NCBI GenBank assembly: GCA_033577755.1
Contig: JAVQXV010000048.1
Coordinates: 1-18,534, forward strand
Source of the DNA: JANWXR01 sp033577755
GTDB lineage: Bacteria; Chloroflexota; Anaerolineae; Anaerolineales; UBA6663
Direction: 5' to 3'
DNA: 18,534 nucleotides
Shown: in pieces, positions 6,704-13,257 of the stretch
Layout of the letters: the number at the start of each line of letters is the position of its first letter
Position numbering within the stretch: position 1 is the stretch's first letter
The notes under the pieces: model-generated
Databases searched by the model: none
What the model was told of the DNA's origin: nothing
What the model saw: the letters and a program-made list of their open reading frames with translations, nothing else
Translations under genes and position numbers: made by a program

Positions 6704-6775
6704 AGCGGATGCAGAACGGATGGAACGGACATACCCAAACAATCCGACCCATCCACTCCATCCGTTACATCCGCT
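6704..6775. repeat. ATCCGTT-type repeat forming a stem in the glpD leader
   Basis: AGCGGATG (6704-6711) and AACGGATG (6715-6722) are inverted copies of CATCCGCT (6768-6775) and CATCCGTT (6759-6766), in the right order for one 16-bp stem. The structure lies directly upstream of the preferred glpD start. The longer alternative glpD frame would be translated from this repeat. Confidence 0.7.
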
Positions 6776-6784
6776 TAATCCGTT

Positions 6785-6923
6785 GCCATCCGTGACTGCA
6801 CTGACAAAAGTCCATTTGAACCGCGAAGACGCGAAGAACGCCAAGAAGACGCTAAGAAAGACTGAAGCGAATCCTTTGCACTCCTCGCAGTGAGATTGTA
6901 GTTCGTGCAGTCGAGCCATCCGT
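6785..6923. mobile_element. MITE-like 119-bp unit with short terminal inverted repeats
   Basis: GACTGCAC (6794-6801) and GTGCAGTC (6905-6912) are perfect inverted repeats bounding 119 bp. The nine bases GCCATCCGT occur on both outer sides (6785-6793 and, after two extra bases, 6915-6923), like a target-site duplication. The interior (6819-6870) holds repeated CGAAGACG/CCAAGAAG units and no gene. The flanks are themselves ATCCGTT repeats, so the direct repeat could be chance; no transposase is nearby. Confidence 0.45.
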
Positions 6924-6980
6924 TAAATCCATCACATCCGCTCCATCCGTTGCCTCCGCTCAATCCACTGCCTCCGTTGA
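6913..6980. repeat. ATCCGTT/ATCCGCT-type degenerate tandem repeat
   Basis: Units such as CATCCGTT, CATCCGCT and CCTCCGTT recur through this block, which runs into the 3' end of the FAD oxidase gene. The last residues of that protein (TEAVD) and its stop codon are formed by the repeat. The block mirrors the one at 6704-6793 in base wording. Confidence 0.7.
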
Positions 6981-8567
6981 CAACAGCTTGCCCGGGTTCA
7001 TCAGGCCCTCCGGGTCGAGTGTCCGGCGAATCGACTCCAGCACCGCCATCCCCACTGCGCCCTTTTCGTTGGCGAGATACGGCGCGTGGTCGAGGCCAAC
7101 GCCGTGCTGATGGCTGATGGTCCCGCCGCGCGCTACGATCTCGCGGCTGGCCGCATCTTTGAGCGTGCGCCAGCGGTGCAGCGTCTCATCCGGGTCGGCG
7201 GCGCGGCGAAAGAGGTAGGTCACGTACAGACTGGCGCCGTCGGCGTAGACGTGCGAGAGGTGGGCGAAGGCCAGCACGCGCTCGCCGCGTTCGCCGAGGC
7301 CGTTGCTCAGCAGGTTCGGAATCGCTTCGGCAGCGGCCGGCAGCGCCGACCAGGGCAGCGCGGTCTCCAGCGTATCGAGGGCGTAGCCCAGCTCCCAGAG
7401 CGTGTTGCGCAGGTAGGGCGCGCGGAAGCGAGTCTTCTGCCAGCGTTTGCCCAGCGCCTCGCCGACCACCAGCCCGCCGTGCGCGCGCACGATCTCGGTC
7501 GCGGCGCGGCGCGCGTGAGCGACCTCGCGCCGGCTGCCCGTCAGGCCGAAGAGCAGCAGACAGCGCCCCGGCCCGTAGCCGGCCAGCCGCAGGCCGCGCT
7601 CGGCCCAGGCCAACAGCCGTTCGTGGCCGGCCAGCTTCAGCATGGTCTCGGTTTCCACTGCGTCGCTCAAGCGCAGCATGGAGACGCCCACGCCGGCCTG
7701 CGCCATTTCGCGCACGGCCTGCATGCCGGACTCCCACTCGCGAAAGAACCCGCCGTGAAACGACTCGGTTTCGGGCAGCGGGCGGACGCGCACCACGGCG
7801 CGCGTGATGACTCCGAAGCGGCCCTCCGAGCCGAGGACGACCTGGCGCAGGTCCGGCCCGGCGGCGCTGGCGGGCAGCGGCGGCAGGTCCCACGGGCCAA
7901 GCGGCGTCTCCACATGCCCGCCGGCAAACAGGTCTTCGATGCGCCCGTAGTAGTACGACTGCTGGCCGCTGGAGCGCGTGGCGATCCAGCCGCCCAGCGT
8001 GGAGCCTTCGAACGATTGCGGGAAGTGGCCGAGGGTGTAGCCGCGCGCGCGCAGTTGCGCCTCGATCTCCGGGCCGAGCGTGCCGGCCTCGAACGTGGCC
8101 AGCCGGCTGGTCTCGTCGAGCGCGAGGAGGCGATTGAGCCGAGTCAGGTCAACGGTGAGCGTGGGCGCTTCGCCCGGCAGCGGGTTGATGTGGCCGACCA
8201 CGCTGCTGCCGCCGCCGTAGGGGATGAGCCGCGCGCCGGTCTCGCGGGCGAAGGCCAGCAGCGCGCGCACCTCGTCGTCGGAGGCCGGGTACGCCACGCC
8301 GTCGGGGAAGGCGCCGAGGCGGCCCGAACGCAGCGCGACCCAGTCCGGCAGGCTCTGCCCGCGCGCGTGGCGCAGCCGCTCTTCGGCCCCGGTGACGACC
8401 AGCGGATGCGGCCGCAGGCGCGACTCGGGGACGGTCGCGAGCACGGCGGCGAGGTCGGTGTCCGGCAGCCGCAAGCCCTCGCCAAGGCGTTGCTGCAGAT
8501 ACTGCACCGCTCCGGGAGGCGCAGGATAGTCAATGGCCTCATCGCCCCAGCCGTTCCAGCGTCGCAT
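6960..8567 (-). CDS. FAD-binding oxidase related to alkyl-DHAP synthase
   Basis: This is a 535-aa flavoprotein of the PCMH/VAO fold. It begins with RRWNGWGDE, a hallmark of alkylglycerone-phosphate synthase (AGPS) relatives. FAD-binding motifs are PYGGGSSVVG (117-126), LGHFPQSFEGSTLGGWIATR (179-198) and GSEGRFGVIT (247-256). The C-terminal part has GGTISHQHGVG (HQHGVG at 486-491) and ESIRRTLDPEGLMNPGKLL, matching the AGPS active-site histidine region. AGPS exchanges the acyl chain of acyl-DHAP for a fatty alcohol, making an ether bond. Bacterial relatives may instead oxidise hydroxy acids or glycerol derivatives. The ATG at 8567 has AGGGAA at 8575-8580. The adjacent glpD could make or drain DHAP. 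The family is secure; the substrate is open. Confidence 0.85.
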   Translation of the reverse strand: MRRWNGWGDEAIDYPAPPGAVQYLQQRLGEGLRLPDTDLAAVLATVPESRLRPHPLVVTGAEERLRHARGQSLPDWVALRSGRLGAFPDGVAYPASDDEVRALLAFARETGARLIPYGGGSSVVGHINPLPGEAPTLTVDLTRLNRLLALDETSRLATFEAGTLGPEIEAQLRARGYTLGHFPQSFEGSTLGGWIATRSSGQQSYYYGRIEDLFAGGHVETPLGPWDLPPLPASAAGPDLRQVVLGSEGRFGVITRAVVRVRPLPETESFHGGFFREWESGMQAVREMAQAGVGVSMLRLSDAVETETMLKLAGHERLLAWAERGLRLAGYGPGRCLLLFGLTGSRREVAHARRAATEIVRAHGGLVVGEALGKRWQKTRFRAPYLRNTLWELGYALDTLETALPWSALPAAAEAIPNLLSNGLGERGERVLAFAHLSHVYADGASLYVTYLFRRAADPDETLHRWRTLKDAASREIVARGGTISHQHGVGLDHAPYLANEKGAVGMAVLESIRRTLDPEGLMNPGKLLSTEAVD

Positions 8568-8606
8568 AGCGTTGTTCCCTCATCACGCCCCAATCATAAA
8601 TCATCC

Positions 8607-8649
8607 GTCTTCAGTCTTCAGTCTTCAGTCTTCAGCCTTTCAGCCTTCA
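8607..8649. repeat. GTCTTCA tandem repeat
   Basis: Four exact head-to-tail copies of GTCTTCA (8607-8634) are followed by variants GCCTTTCA (8635-8642) and GCCTTCA (8643-8649). The block lies in the divergent spacer between the FAD oxidase gene and galE. It has no coding role. It is one more short-period spacer repeat, with a sequence unlike the others in the window. Confidence 0.9.
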
Positions 8650-8738
8650 GCCATCGGCCATCAAAACCCACATGACTACACCTGAACCGGCTTGGCAACC
8701 GTACCGACGGATGCGCGACGGACAGCGACAAATGCGCC

Positions 8739-8744
8739 TATAAT
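8739..8744 (+). promoter_or_regulatory. Candidate -10 box of the galE promoter
   Basis: A perfect TATAAT lies 65 bp before the galE start, in the divergent spacer. There is only a poor -35 candidate (GACG around 8717-8720). The spacing would give a leader of about 58 nt ending in the GGGAGG ribosome-binding site. Confidence 0.45.
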
Positions 8745-8808
8745 CCGCGCGGCGACAGCCAGCAGTGAGCGGCCCACGGGCGCCGCAGTTTTTTGACGGG
8801 AGGTCTTC

Positions 8809-9792
8809 TTGAAAGTCCTGGTCACGGGCGGAGCCGGCTACATCGGCAGCATCGTCTCCGCCGAACTCATTGCTGCCGGCCACGAAGTGGTCGTGTTCGA
8901 CAACCTCTATCAGGGCCACCGGGGCGCGGTGCCGCCGGAGGCCGCCTTTATGCAGGGCGACCTGCGGGACACGGACGCCGTCGCCCGGCTCTTCCGCGAG
9001 CACCGTGGCCTGGACGGCATCATGCACTTTGCTTCCTACACGCTGGTGGGCGAGAGCATGCAGCTGCCGCTCAAATATCTGCGCGATAACCTGGTGGCCT
9101 GCGCCAACCTGCTCGAAGAAGCAGTCCGGCACAACGTGGGGCGCTTCATCCTGTCCTCCACCGCCAATCTGTTCGACGCGCCGGAGCGCATCCCCATTGA
9201 GCCGGACGAGCGCATCGTGCCCGGCTCGCCCTACGGCGAAGGCAAGTTCTTTCTGGAGCGGATGTTGTACTGGTTCGAACGCATCTACGGCCTGAAGCAC
9301 GCCTGCCTGCGCTACTTCAACGCTGCCGGCGGCACGCCCGACCGCGGCGAGCATCACGAGCCGGAGCTGCACCTCATCCCCATCGTGCTCGAGGTGGCGC
9401 GCGGCAAGCGCGAGAAGCTGATCATCTTCGGCGGCGACTACCCGACGAAGGACGGCACGTGCGTGCGCGATTACATCCACGTGGTAGACCTGGCACAGGC
9501 GCACATCCTGGCGCTGGAGGCGCTCGACCGGCTGGGCAGCCGCAAGTACAACCTCGGCAACGGCAACGGCTTCACCGTTCTGGAGGTGGTGGAGACGGCC
9601 CGGAAGGTCACAGGCCGGCCCATCCCTTACGAGATCGGCCCGCGCCGCCCCGGCGACCCGGCGGTGCTCATCGCCTCGTCGGAGAAAATTCGGCAGGAGC
9701 TGGGCTGGCAGCCAAAGTACCCGACGCTGGAGCAAATCATCGCCAGCGCCTGGGAGTGGCACAGCCGCCATCCGGATGGTTATGCAGATTGA
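8809..9792 (+). CDS. galE: UDP-glucose 4-epimerase
   Basis: This enzyme interconverts UDP-glucose and UDP-galactose in the cytosol using bound NAD. At 327 aa it is the normal length. Motifs are the NAD-binding GGAGYIGS (7-14), the catalytic triad region with SST (116-118) and Y142-x3-K146 (PYGEGK), RYFNAAG, and the GalE signature FGGDYPTKDGTCVRDYIHVVDL. The SSTANLFDAP segment differs from the usual 'SSTAAVYG' wording, so a somewhat different UDP-sugar is possible. The start is TTG at 8809, supported by GGGAGG at 8798-8803. It is a single-gene unit with its own TATAAT and a long inverted repeat after its stop. It may feed sugar to the glycosyltransferase-type genes downstream. Confidence 0.9.
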   Translation: MKVLVTGGAGYIGSIVSAELIAAGHEVVVFDNLYQGHRGAVPPEAAFMQGDLRDTDAVARLFREHRGLDGIMHFASYTLVGESMQLPLKYLRDNLVACANLLEEAVRHNVGRFILSSTANLFDAPERIPIEPDERIVPGSPYGEGKFFLERMLYWFERIYGLKHACLRYFNAAGGTPDRGEHHEPELHLIPIVLEVARGKREKLIIFGGDYPTKDGTCVRDYIHVVDLAQAHILALEALDRLGSRKYNLGNGNGFTVLEVVETARKVTGRPIPYEIGPRRPGDPAVLIASSEKIRQELGWQPKYPTLEQIIASAWEWHSRHPDGYAD

Positions 9793-9801
9793 ACTCTGGC
9801 A

Positions 9802-9866
9802 AAGTGACCGTCACCGGGCCACCGAATCGGAAACGACAGGTGCGCCTCGCCCGGTGACGGTCACTT
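9802..9866. repeat. Perfect 18-bp inverted repeat after galE
   Basis: AAGTGACCGTCACCGGGC (9802-9819) is the exact reverse complement of GCCCGGTGACGGTCACTT (9849-9866), with a 29-bp loop. Each arm also holds its own small palindrome, GTGAC-N-GTCAC (9804-9814 and 9854-9864), so a cruciform or two separate hairpins could form. It starts 9 bp after the galE stop. It could stop transcription or protect mRNA ends, but no T-run follows. The geometry also fits a REP-type or MITE-like element. Confidence 0.92.
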
Positions 9867-9941
9867 GAAGAGCCAAGCCCTTGAGGACTCTTACGGTCTA
9901 ACGGACACCTACCCTCTCCAACAATTCAGCAAGGGGGCTGA

Positions 9942-9950
9942 TGCTATAAT
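9942..9950 (+). promoter_or_regulatory. Extended -10 promoter element before the acyl-CoA dehydrogenase
   Basis: TGCTATAAT is an extended -10 (TG, one base, perfect TATAAT). It lies 30 bp before the ATG and just upstream of AAGGAGG, giving a leader of about 24 nt. The hexamer 17 bp upstream (CAATTC) is a poor -35, which an extended -10 can tolerate. It is the likely start of the packed + strand run that follows. Confidence 0.55.
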
Positions 9951-9980
9951 CGCGCCAGCGTTCCGCGCAAGGAGGCCTGT

Positions 9981-11168
9981 ATGGCAATTGCCGAAGCGCC
10001 CGCTATGGGCATGAGTCTGGAGCTGACCCCCGAGCACGAGATGATTCGCCAGGCGGCGCGCGATTTCGCCCGGAAAGAGATCGCCCCCATCGCCGCACAC
10101 TTTGACGAGACCGGCGAGTTCCCCTTCGAGACAATCAAGAAAATGGGCGCGCTCGGCCTGATGGGCATCGAGGTGCCGGAGGAGTACGGCGGCGCAGGCC
10201 TGGACACGATCGCCTATGTCCTGGCCCTCGAGGAAATTTGCAAGGTGGATGCCGCGCACGGCACCATCATGAGCGTCAATAACTCGCTCGTCTGTCACGG
10301 CCTGCTCAAGTACGGCACCGAAGCGCAGAAGCAGAAGTACCTGCGCCCCGTCGCCGCCGGCGAGAAGATCGGCGCGTACTCGCTCACCGAGCCGATGTCC
10401 GGCTCGGACGCCGGCACGATGCGGTCGCGGGCGGTGCGCGACGGCGATGACTACATCATCAACGGACGCAAGAGCTGGGTGACCTCCGCGCCGGTGGCAG
10501 ATATCGTTGTGCTCTTCACCATGACTCAGCCGGAGAAGAAGCACAAAGGCATCACCGCCTTCATCATCGAGACGGACAAGCCGGGCTTTGTGCGCGGCAA
10601 GAAGGAGCCGAAGCTTGGCATTCGCGCCTCGGCCACCAGCGAGATCGTGTTCGAGAACTACCGTTGCCCGGTCGAAAACCGGCTGGGTGAGGAGGGCGAG
10701 GGCTTCAAGATTGCCATGACGGTGCTGGATGCAGGCCGCATCGGCATTGCTGCGCAGGCACTGGGCATTGCCGAGGCCGCTTATGAGGCCAGCGTCGCCT
10801 ACCTGCGCGAGCGCGAGGCCTTCGGGAAGAAAATCGGCGAGTTTCAGGGCCTGCAGTTCAAGATTGCGGACATGAAGACGCGCATCGAGGCCTCGCGCTT
10901 GCTGACCTACAATGCGGCGCTGGCGAAGATGCGCAGCCAGCGCACCGGCCAGCGCTACACGCTGGAGGCCAGCATGGCCAAGCTGTTTGCTTCGGAGACG
11001 GCCATGTTCTGCGCGCACGCGGCGGTGCAGCTGCACGGCGGCATGGGCTACTCCAAGGAGCTGCCCGTCGAGCGCTTCTTCCGCGACGCCAAAATCACCG
11101 AAATCTACGAGGGCACCAGCGAGATCCAGCGCATGGTCATTGCGCGGCAGGAGCTGGGGTTGCGGTAA
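9981..11168 (+). CDS. Acyl-CoA dehydrogenase (short-chain type)
   Basis: This is a 395-aa soluble flavoenzyme that introduces the alpha-beta double bond in acyl-CoA and passes electrons to electron-transfer flavoprotein. Signatures are AYSLTEPMSGSDAG and WVTSAPVADIVVLF (FAD and substrate binding), then QLHGGMGYSKELPVERFFRD and ITEIYEGTSEIQRM near the end. E377 in YEGTSE occupies the catalytic-base position of short-chain/butyryl-CoA dehydrogenases. The ATG at 9981 follows a near-perfect AAGGAGG (9969-9975), which decides it against the internal ATG at 10011. It is the first gene of a run that also contains an MDR reductase and an acyl-CoA carboxylase, which suggests short-chain or propionyl-CoA metabolism. 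Chain-length preference cannot be read with confidence. Confidence 0.94.
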   Translation: MAIAEAPAMGMSLELTPEHEMIRQAARDFARKEIAPIAAHFDETGEFPFETIKKMGALGLMGIEVPEEYGGAGLDTIAYVLALEEICKVDAAHGTIMSVNNSLVCHGLLKYGTEAQKQKYLRPVAAGEKIGAYSLTEPMSGSDAGTMRSRAVRDGDDYIINGRKSWVTSAPVADIVVLFTMTQPEKKHKGITAFIIETDKPGFVRGKKEPKLGIRASATSEIVFENYRCPVENRLGEEGEGFKIAMTVLDAGRIGIAAQALGIAEAAYEASVAYLREREAFGKKIGEFQGLQFKIADMKTRIEASRLLTYNAALAKMRSQRTGQRYTLEASMAKLFASETAMFCAHAAVQLHGGMGYSKELPVERFFRDAKITEIYEGTSEIQRMVIARQELGLR

Positions 11169-11179
11169 CTCACAGCGTC

Positions 11180-13252
11180 ATGAACGATAATCAATGGTGG
11201 CTGTTGTTCGTCGCCTTGAGCACATTTTTTGCCGGGGTCGGACAAGCCATCGGGCGGGCAGTGCGCATTGTGGAGGACGACAGGCCTTACGTGCGCTTTG
11301 GCGGTGCCTACTCACCTTTGCTGACCTGGCTCCGCTACGGCCACTTGCCCGCAACACGATTGGATCGAGCTGTGCTGTATGCGCGACTCATCCTCGTTTC
11401 GGAATGGAGCGCCATCGTAGTATGGGTCGCGTGGGTGGGCCGTAATTACCTGGATCTTCGATCCGACGTTTGGCCTCTCGGGCGCGAATTTGCCCTCGTC
11501 ATTCAGACTCATGACATCTGGCGCAGCCTGCTTCAGTGCGGCGCCTGTGTGTTCTGGAACGGCTCCTTTCATGGCGGCGCACCTGCCTTCGCCGAGCTGC
11601 AGGGCGCGGTGCTGCATCCCCTCGTCATTCTCACCACTCCCTCCCTGGGATTAGTCAACGGCTCCAAGGTTTTGCTGCTCTTTAGCCTATGGCTGGCGGG
11701 AATGGCCCAATGGCATCTGGCGCGCGTGCTTAGGTTGGGGCCACCGGCACGGCTTTGGGCAGCGGGATTGACGATTGCCGGCGGACATCTCTCAGCACGT
11801 ATGGAACTAGGTCTTGTCGGCATGGTCGTCTCGCTGGCTTCCTTTAGCTTGTGTGTGGCCCTTGCTGCAAAGTTAGCCTACAGCGGGAGACGGCGCATAA
11901 CCGTGCTGTTCGCGTTGGCCCTGGCCCTGACACTGGTTTCAGGTCAGGGTTATGTGCAGATTGGCCTGGTGCTGGTGCTTGTGCCAGCTCTCGCAGCTCT
12001 GCTCCTGACGAGCAACTTGAAACTGCGTGCAGTGTGGCGCGAATTTGCACTGGCAGGGTTTTTAGCGTTGGCCCTGAGCGGCATATATCTCGTTCCCCTG
12101 TTACACTTTCTACCCCAGACCGGCAAGTGGCTGGATCCGAATTTCTCCGCTGCGCAAACCTGGTCGAATACTTTGCTCAATCTTCTGATCGACGATCCGG
12201 GTTACTACTATTCAGAGGTTTCGGGCCGACCGCCGCACCCATCGGTCTATGCGAATTATTTTGGTTGGGTGCCCCTGGCCTTCATTGCTGCTGGGTTTGG
12301 GTTAGCGGAGCGCCGTCACATGCGCTTCATAGCTTTCGCGCTTGTTGGGGCGACGTTTGCCGTGCTCGCCGCAAGTGCGATCAGCTTGCGGTGGCTGGCA
12401 TTGCTGCTGCCCGAAATTGCCTACAGTGTGCGCTACACTCCTCTGTTGCTGGGCATGGCCTACCCGTTCCTGACCGGCCTAGCCGCGCTTGGTTTTCATC
12501 AAGTGCTGCACAGGAGCGGGCCACATCTTGCCCTCGCGTTGTCCGGGCGTTCGCACTGGAAGCTGCCTGCGCTCTCCGTTGCTGGCTTCGCAGTGGCTGT
12601 GTACGGGCTTTACTCTGTATATACCTTCAGTCAGCATTGGTATAAGACGGTGACAGTACCCCGGCTCGATCATATCAAACTAGCCCAGGCCGTGTCTGCC
12701 CAAGTCGAAGCGTCACAATCGGATCAATGGGTACAAATTCCGTACGCGGAAGCATTCTGGACACCGGCAGTTCTGGAGGCGAGGTTAAGAGTAGGGCTGG
12801 GATCGCGACCCTGGTGGTGGCGTAACCGTCCGCTTCCTCCGAACTACGCAATCGCCACCCGTGGAGCTGAAACTCCAGAAGGTTATCGGCAGGTGGACGT
12901 GGTTGATGATATCCGCATCCTCGTGAATCCAAACCATCTCTACGCTGCGGTGGAGACGGAGCAGGGGAAAACGCCCTGTCGGGCGCAGGGCCGCGGAGGC
13001 GACATCCGCATCACCTGTTCTACTCAAACGCCGGGCAGGCTATTCGTCTATGAATACAACTGGCCGGGATGGAGCGCACGCGTGAACGGTGCACCGGTGG
13101 CTTTGCATCCCGGAGATTGGTTGAGCATAGATGTGCCTGCCGGCGAAAGCCAGATAGAGTTCTTCTATCGCCCCTGGGATGTGCCGCTGGGCGCGGCCTT
13201 CACCGGGCTTGGTCTAGCGGCCTGCGTATATCTTTGGATGCGATCTGCCTGA
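11180..13252 (+). CDS. Large polytopic membrane protein, YfhO-like
   Basis: This 690-aa protein has about a dozen hydrophobic segments up to residue ~500. A soluble domain of ~165 residues follows, then a last membrane segment (VPLGAAFTGLGLAACVYLWM). The C-terminal wording (YNWPGWSARVNGAPV, then IDVPAGESQIEFFYRP) is typical of YfhO-like proteins, which have a GT-C-type fold and are linked to sugar transfer onto teichoic acids or glycolipids. After the first membrane segment lies YSPLLTWLRY (44-53), repeated exactly in the next gene product. The gene starts 11 bp after the acyl-CoA dehydrogenase stop, without a clear ribosome-binding site. Its third positions are less GC-biased than those of the acyl-CoA genes around it. 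The family call is by architecture; donor and acceptor are unknown. Confidence 0.75.
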   Translation: MNDNQWWLLFVALSTFFAGVGQAIGRAVRIVEDDRPYVRFGGAYSPLLTWLRYGHLPATRLDRAVLYARLILVSEWSAIVVWVAWVGRNYLDLRSDVWPLGREFALVIQTHDIWRSLLQCGACVFWNGSFHGGAPAFAELQGAVLHPLVILTTPSLGLVNGSKVLLLFSLWLAGMAQWHLARVLRLGPPARLWAAGLTIAGGHLSARMELGLVGMVVSLASFSLCVALAAKLAYSGRRRITVLFALALALTLVSGQGYVQIGLVLVLVPALAALLLTSNLKLRAVWREFALAGFLALALSGIYLVPLLHFLPQTGKWLDPNFSAAQTWSNTLLNLLIDDPGYYYSEVSGRPPHPSVYANYFGWVPLAFIAAGFGLAERRHMRFIAFALVGATFAVLAASAISLRWLALLLPEIAYSVRYTPLLLGMAYPFLTGLAALGFHQVLHRSGPHLALALSGRSHWKLPALSVAGFAVAVYGLYSVYTFSQHWYKTVTVPRLDHIKLAQAVSAQVEASQSDQWVQIPYAEAFWTPAVLEARLRVGLGSRPWWWRNRPLPPNYAIATRGAETPEGYRQVDVVDDIRILVNPNHLYAAVETEQGKTPCRAQGRGGDIRITCSTQTPGRLFVYEYNWPGWSARVNGAPVALHPGDWLSIDVPAGESQIEFFYRPWDVPLGAAFTGLGLAACVYLWMRSA

Positions 13253-13257
13253 GCCAC

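Noticed and set aside
8607..8649. Possible CRISPR-like array
   Set aside because: Units are 7 bp head to tail without spacers; no cas gene in the window.
7086..8675. 529-codon open frame (+) opposite the FAD oxidase gene
   Set aside because: The translation is Ala/Arg/Gln/Val-rich and low in motifs; it is the antisense image of a gene with clear FAD-binding motifs.
8647..9771. 374-codon open frame (-) opposite galE
   Set aside because: Runs antisense to a clear epimerase, has no family motif, and extends into the GTCTTCA spacer.
9909..11036. 375-codon open frame (-) opposite the acyl-CoA dehydrogenase
   Set aside because: Antisense shadow of a gene with complete acyl-CoA dehydrogenase signatures and a strong ribosome-binding site.
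11851..12645. 264-codon open frame (+) inside the YfhO-like gene
   Set aside because: Out-of-frame translation, Arg/Cys/Ser-rich, lying wholly within a polytopic membrane protein gene whose hydrophobic pattern is coherent.
13069..13257. 63-codon upstream extension of the GT39-like gene
   Set aside because: It would overlap the C-terminal domain of the preceding gene for its whole length. ATG 13258 gives a proper first membrane segment and a 5-bp gap.
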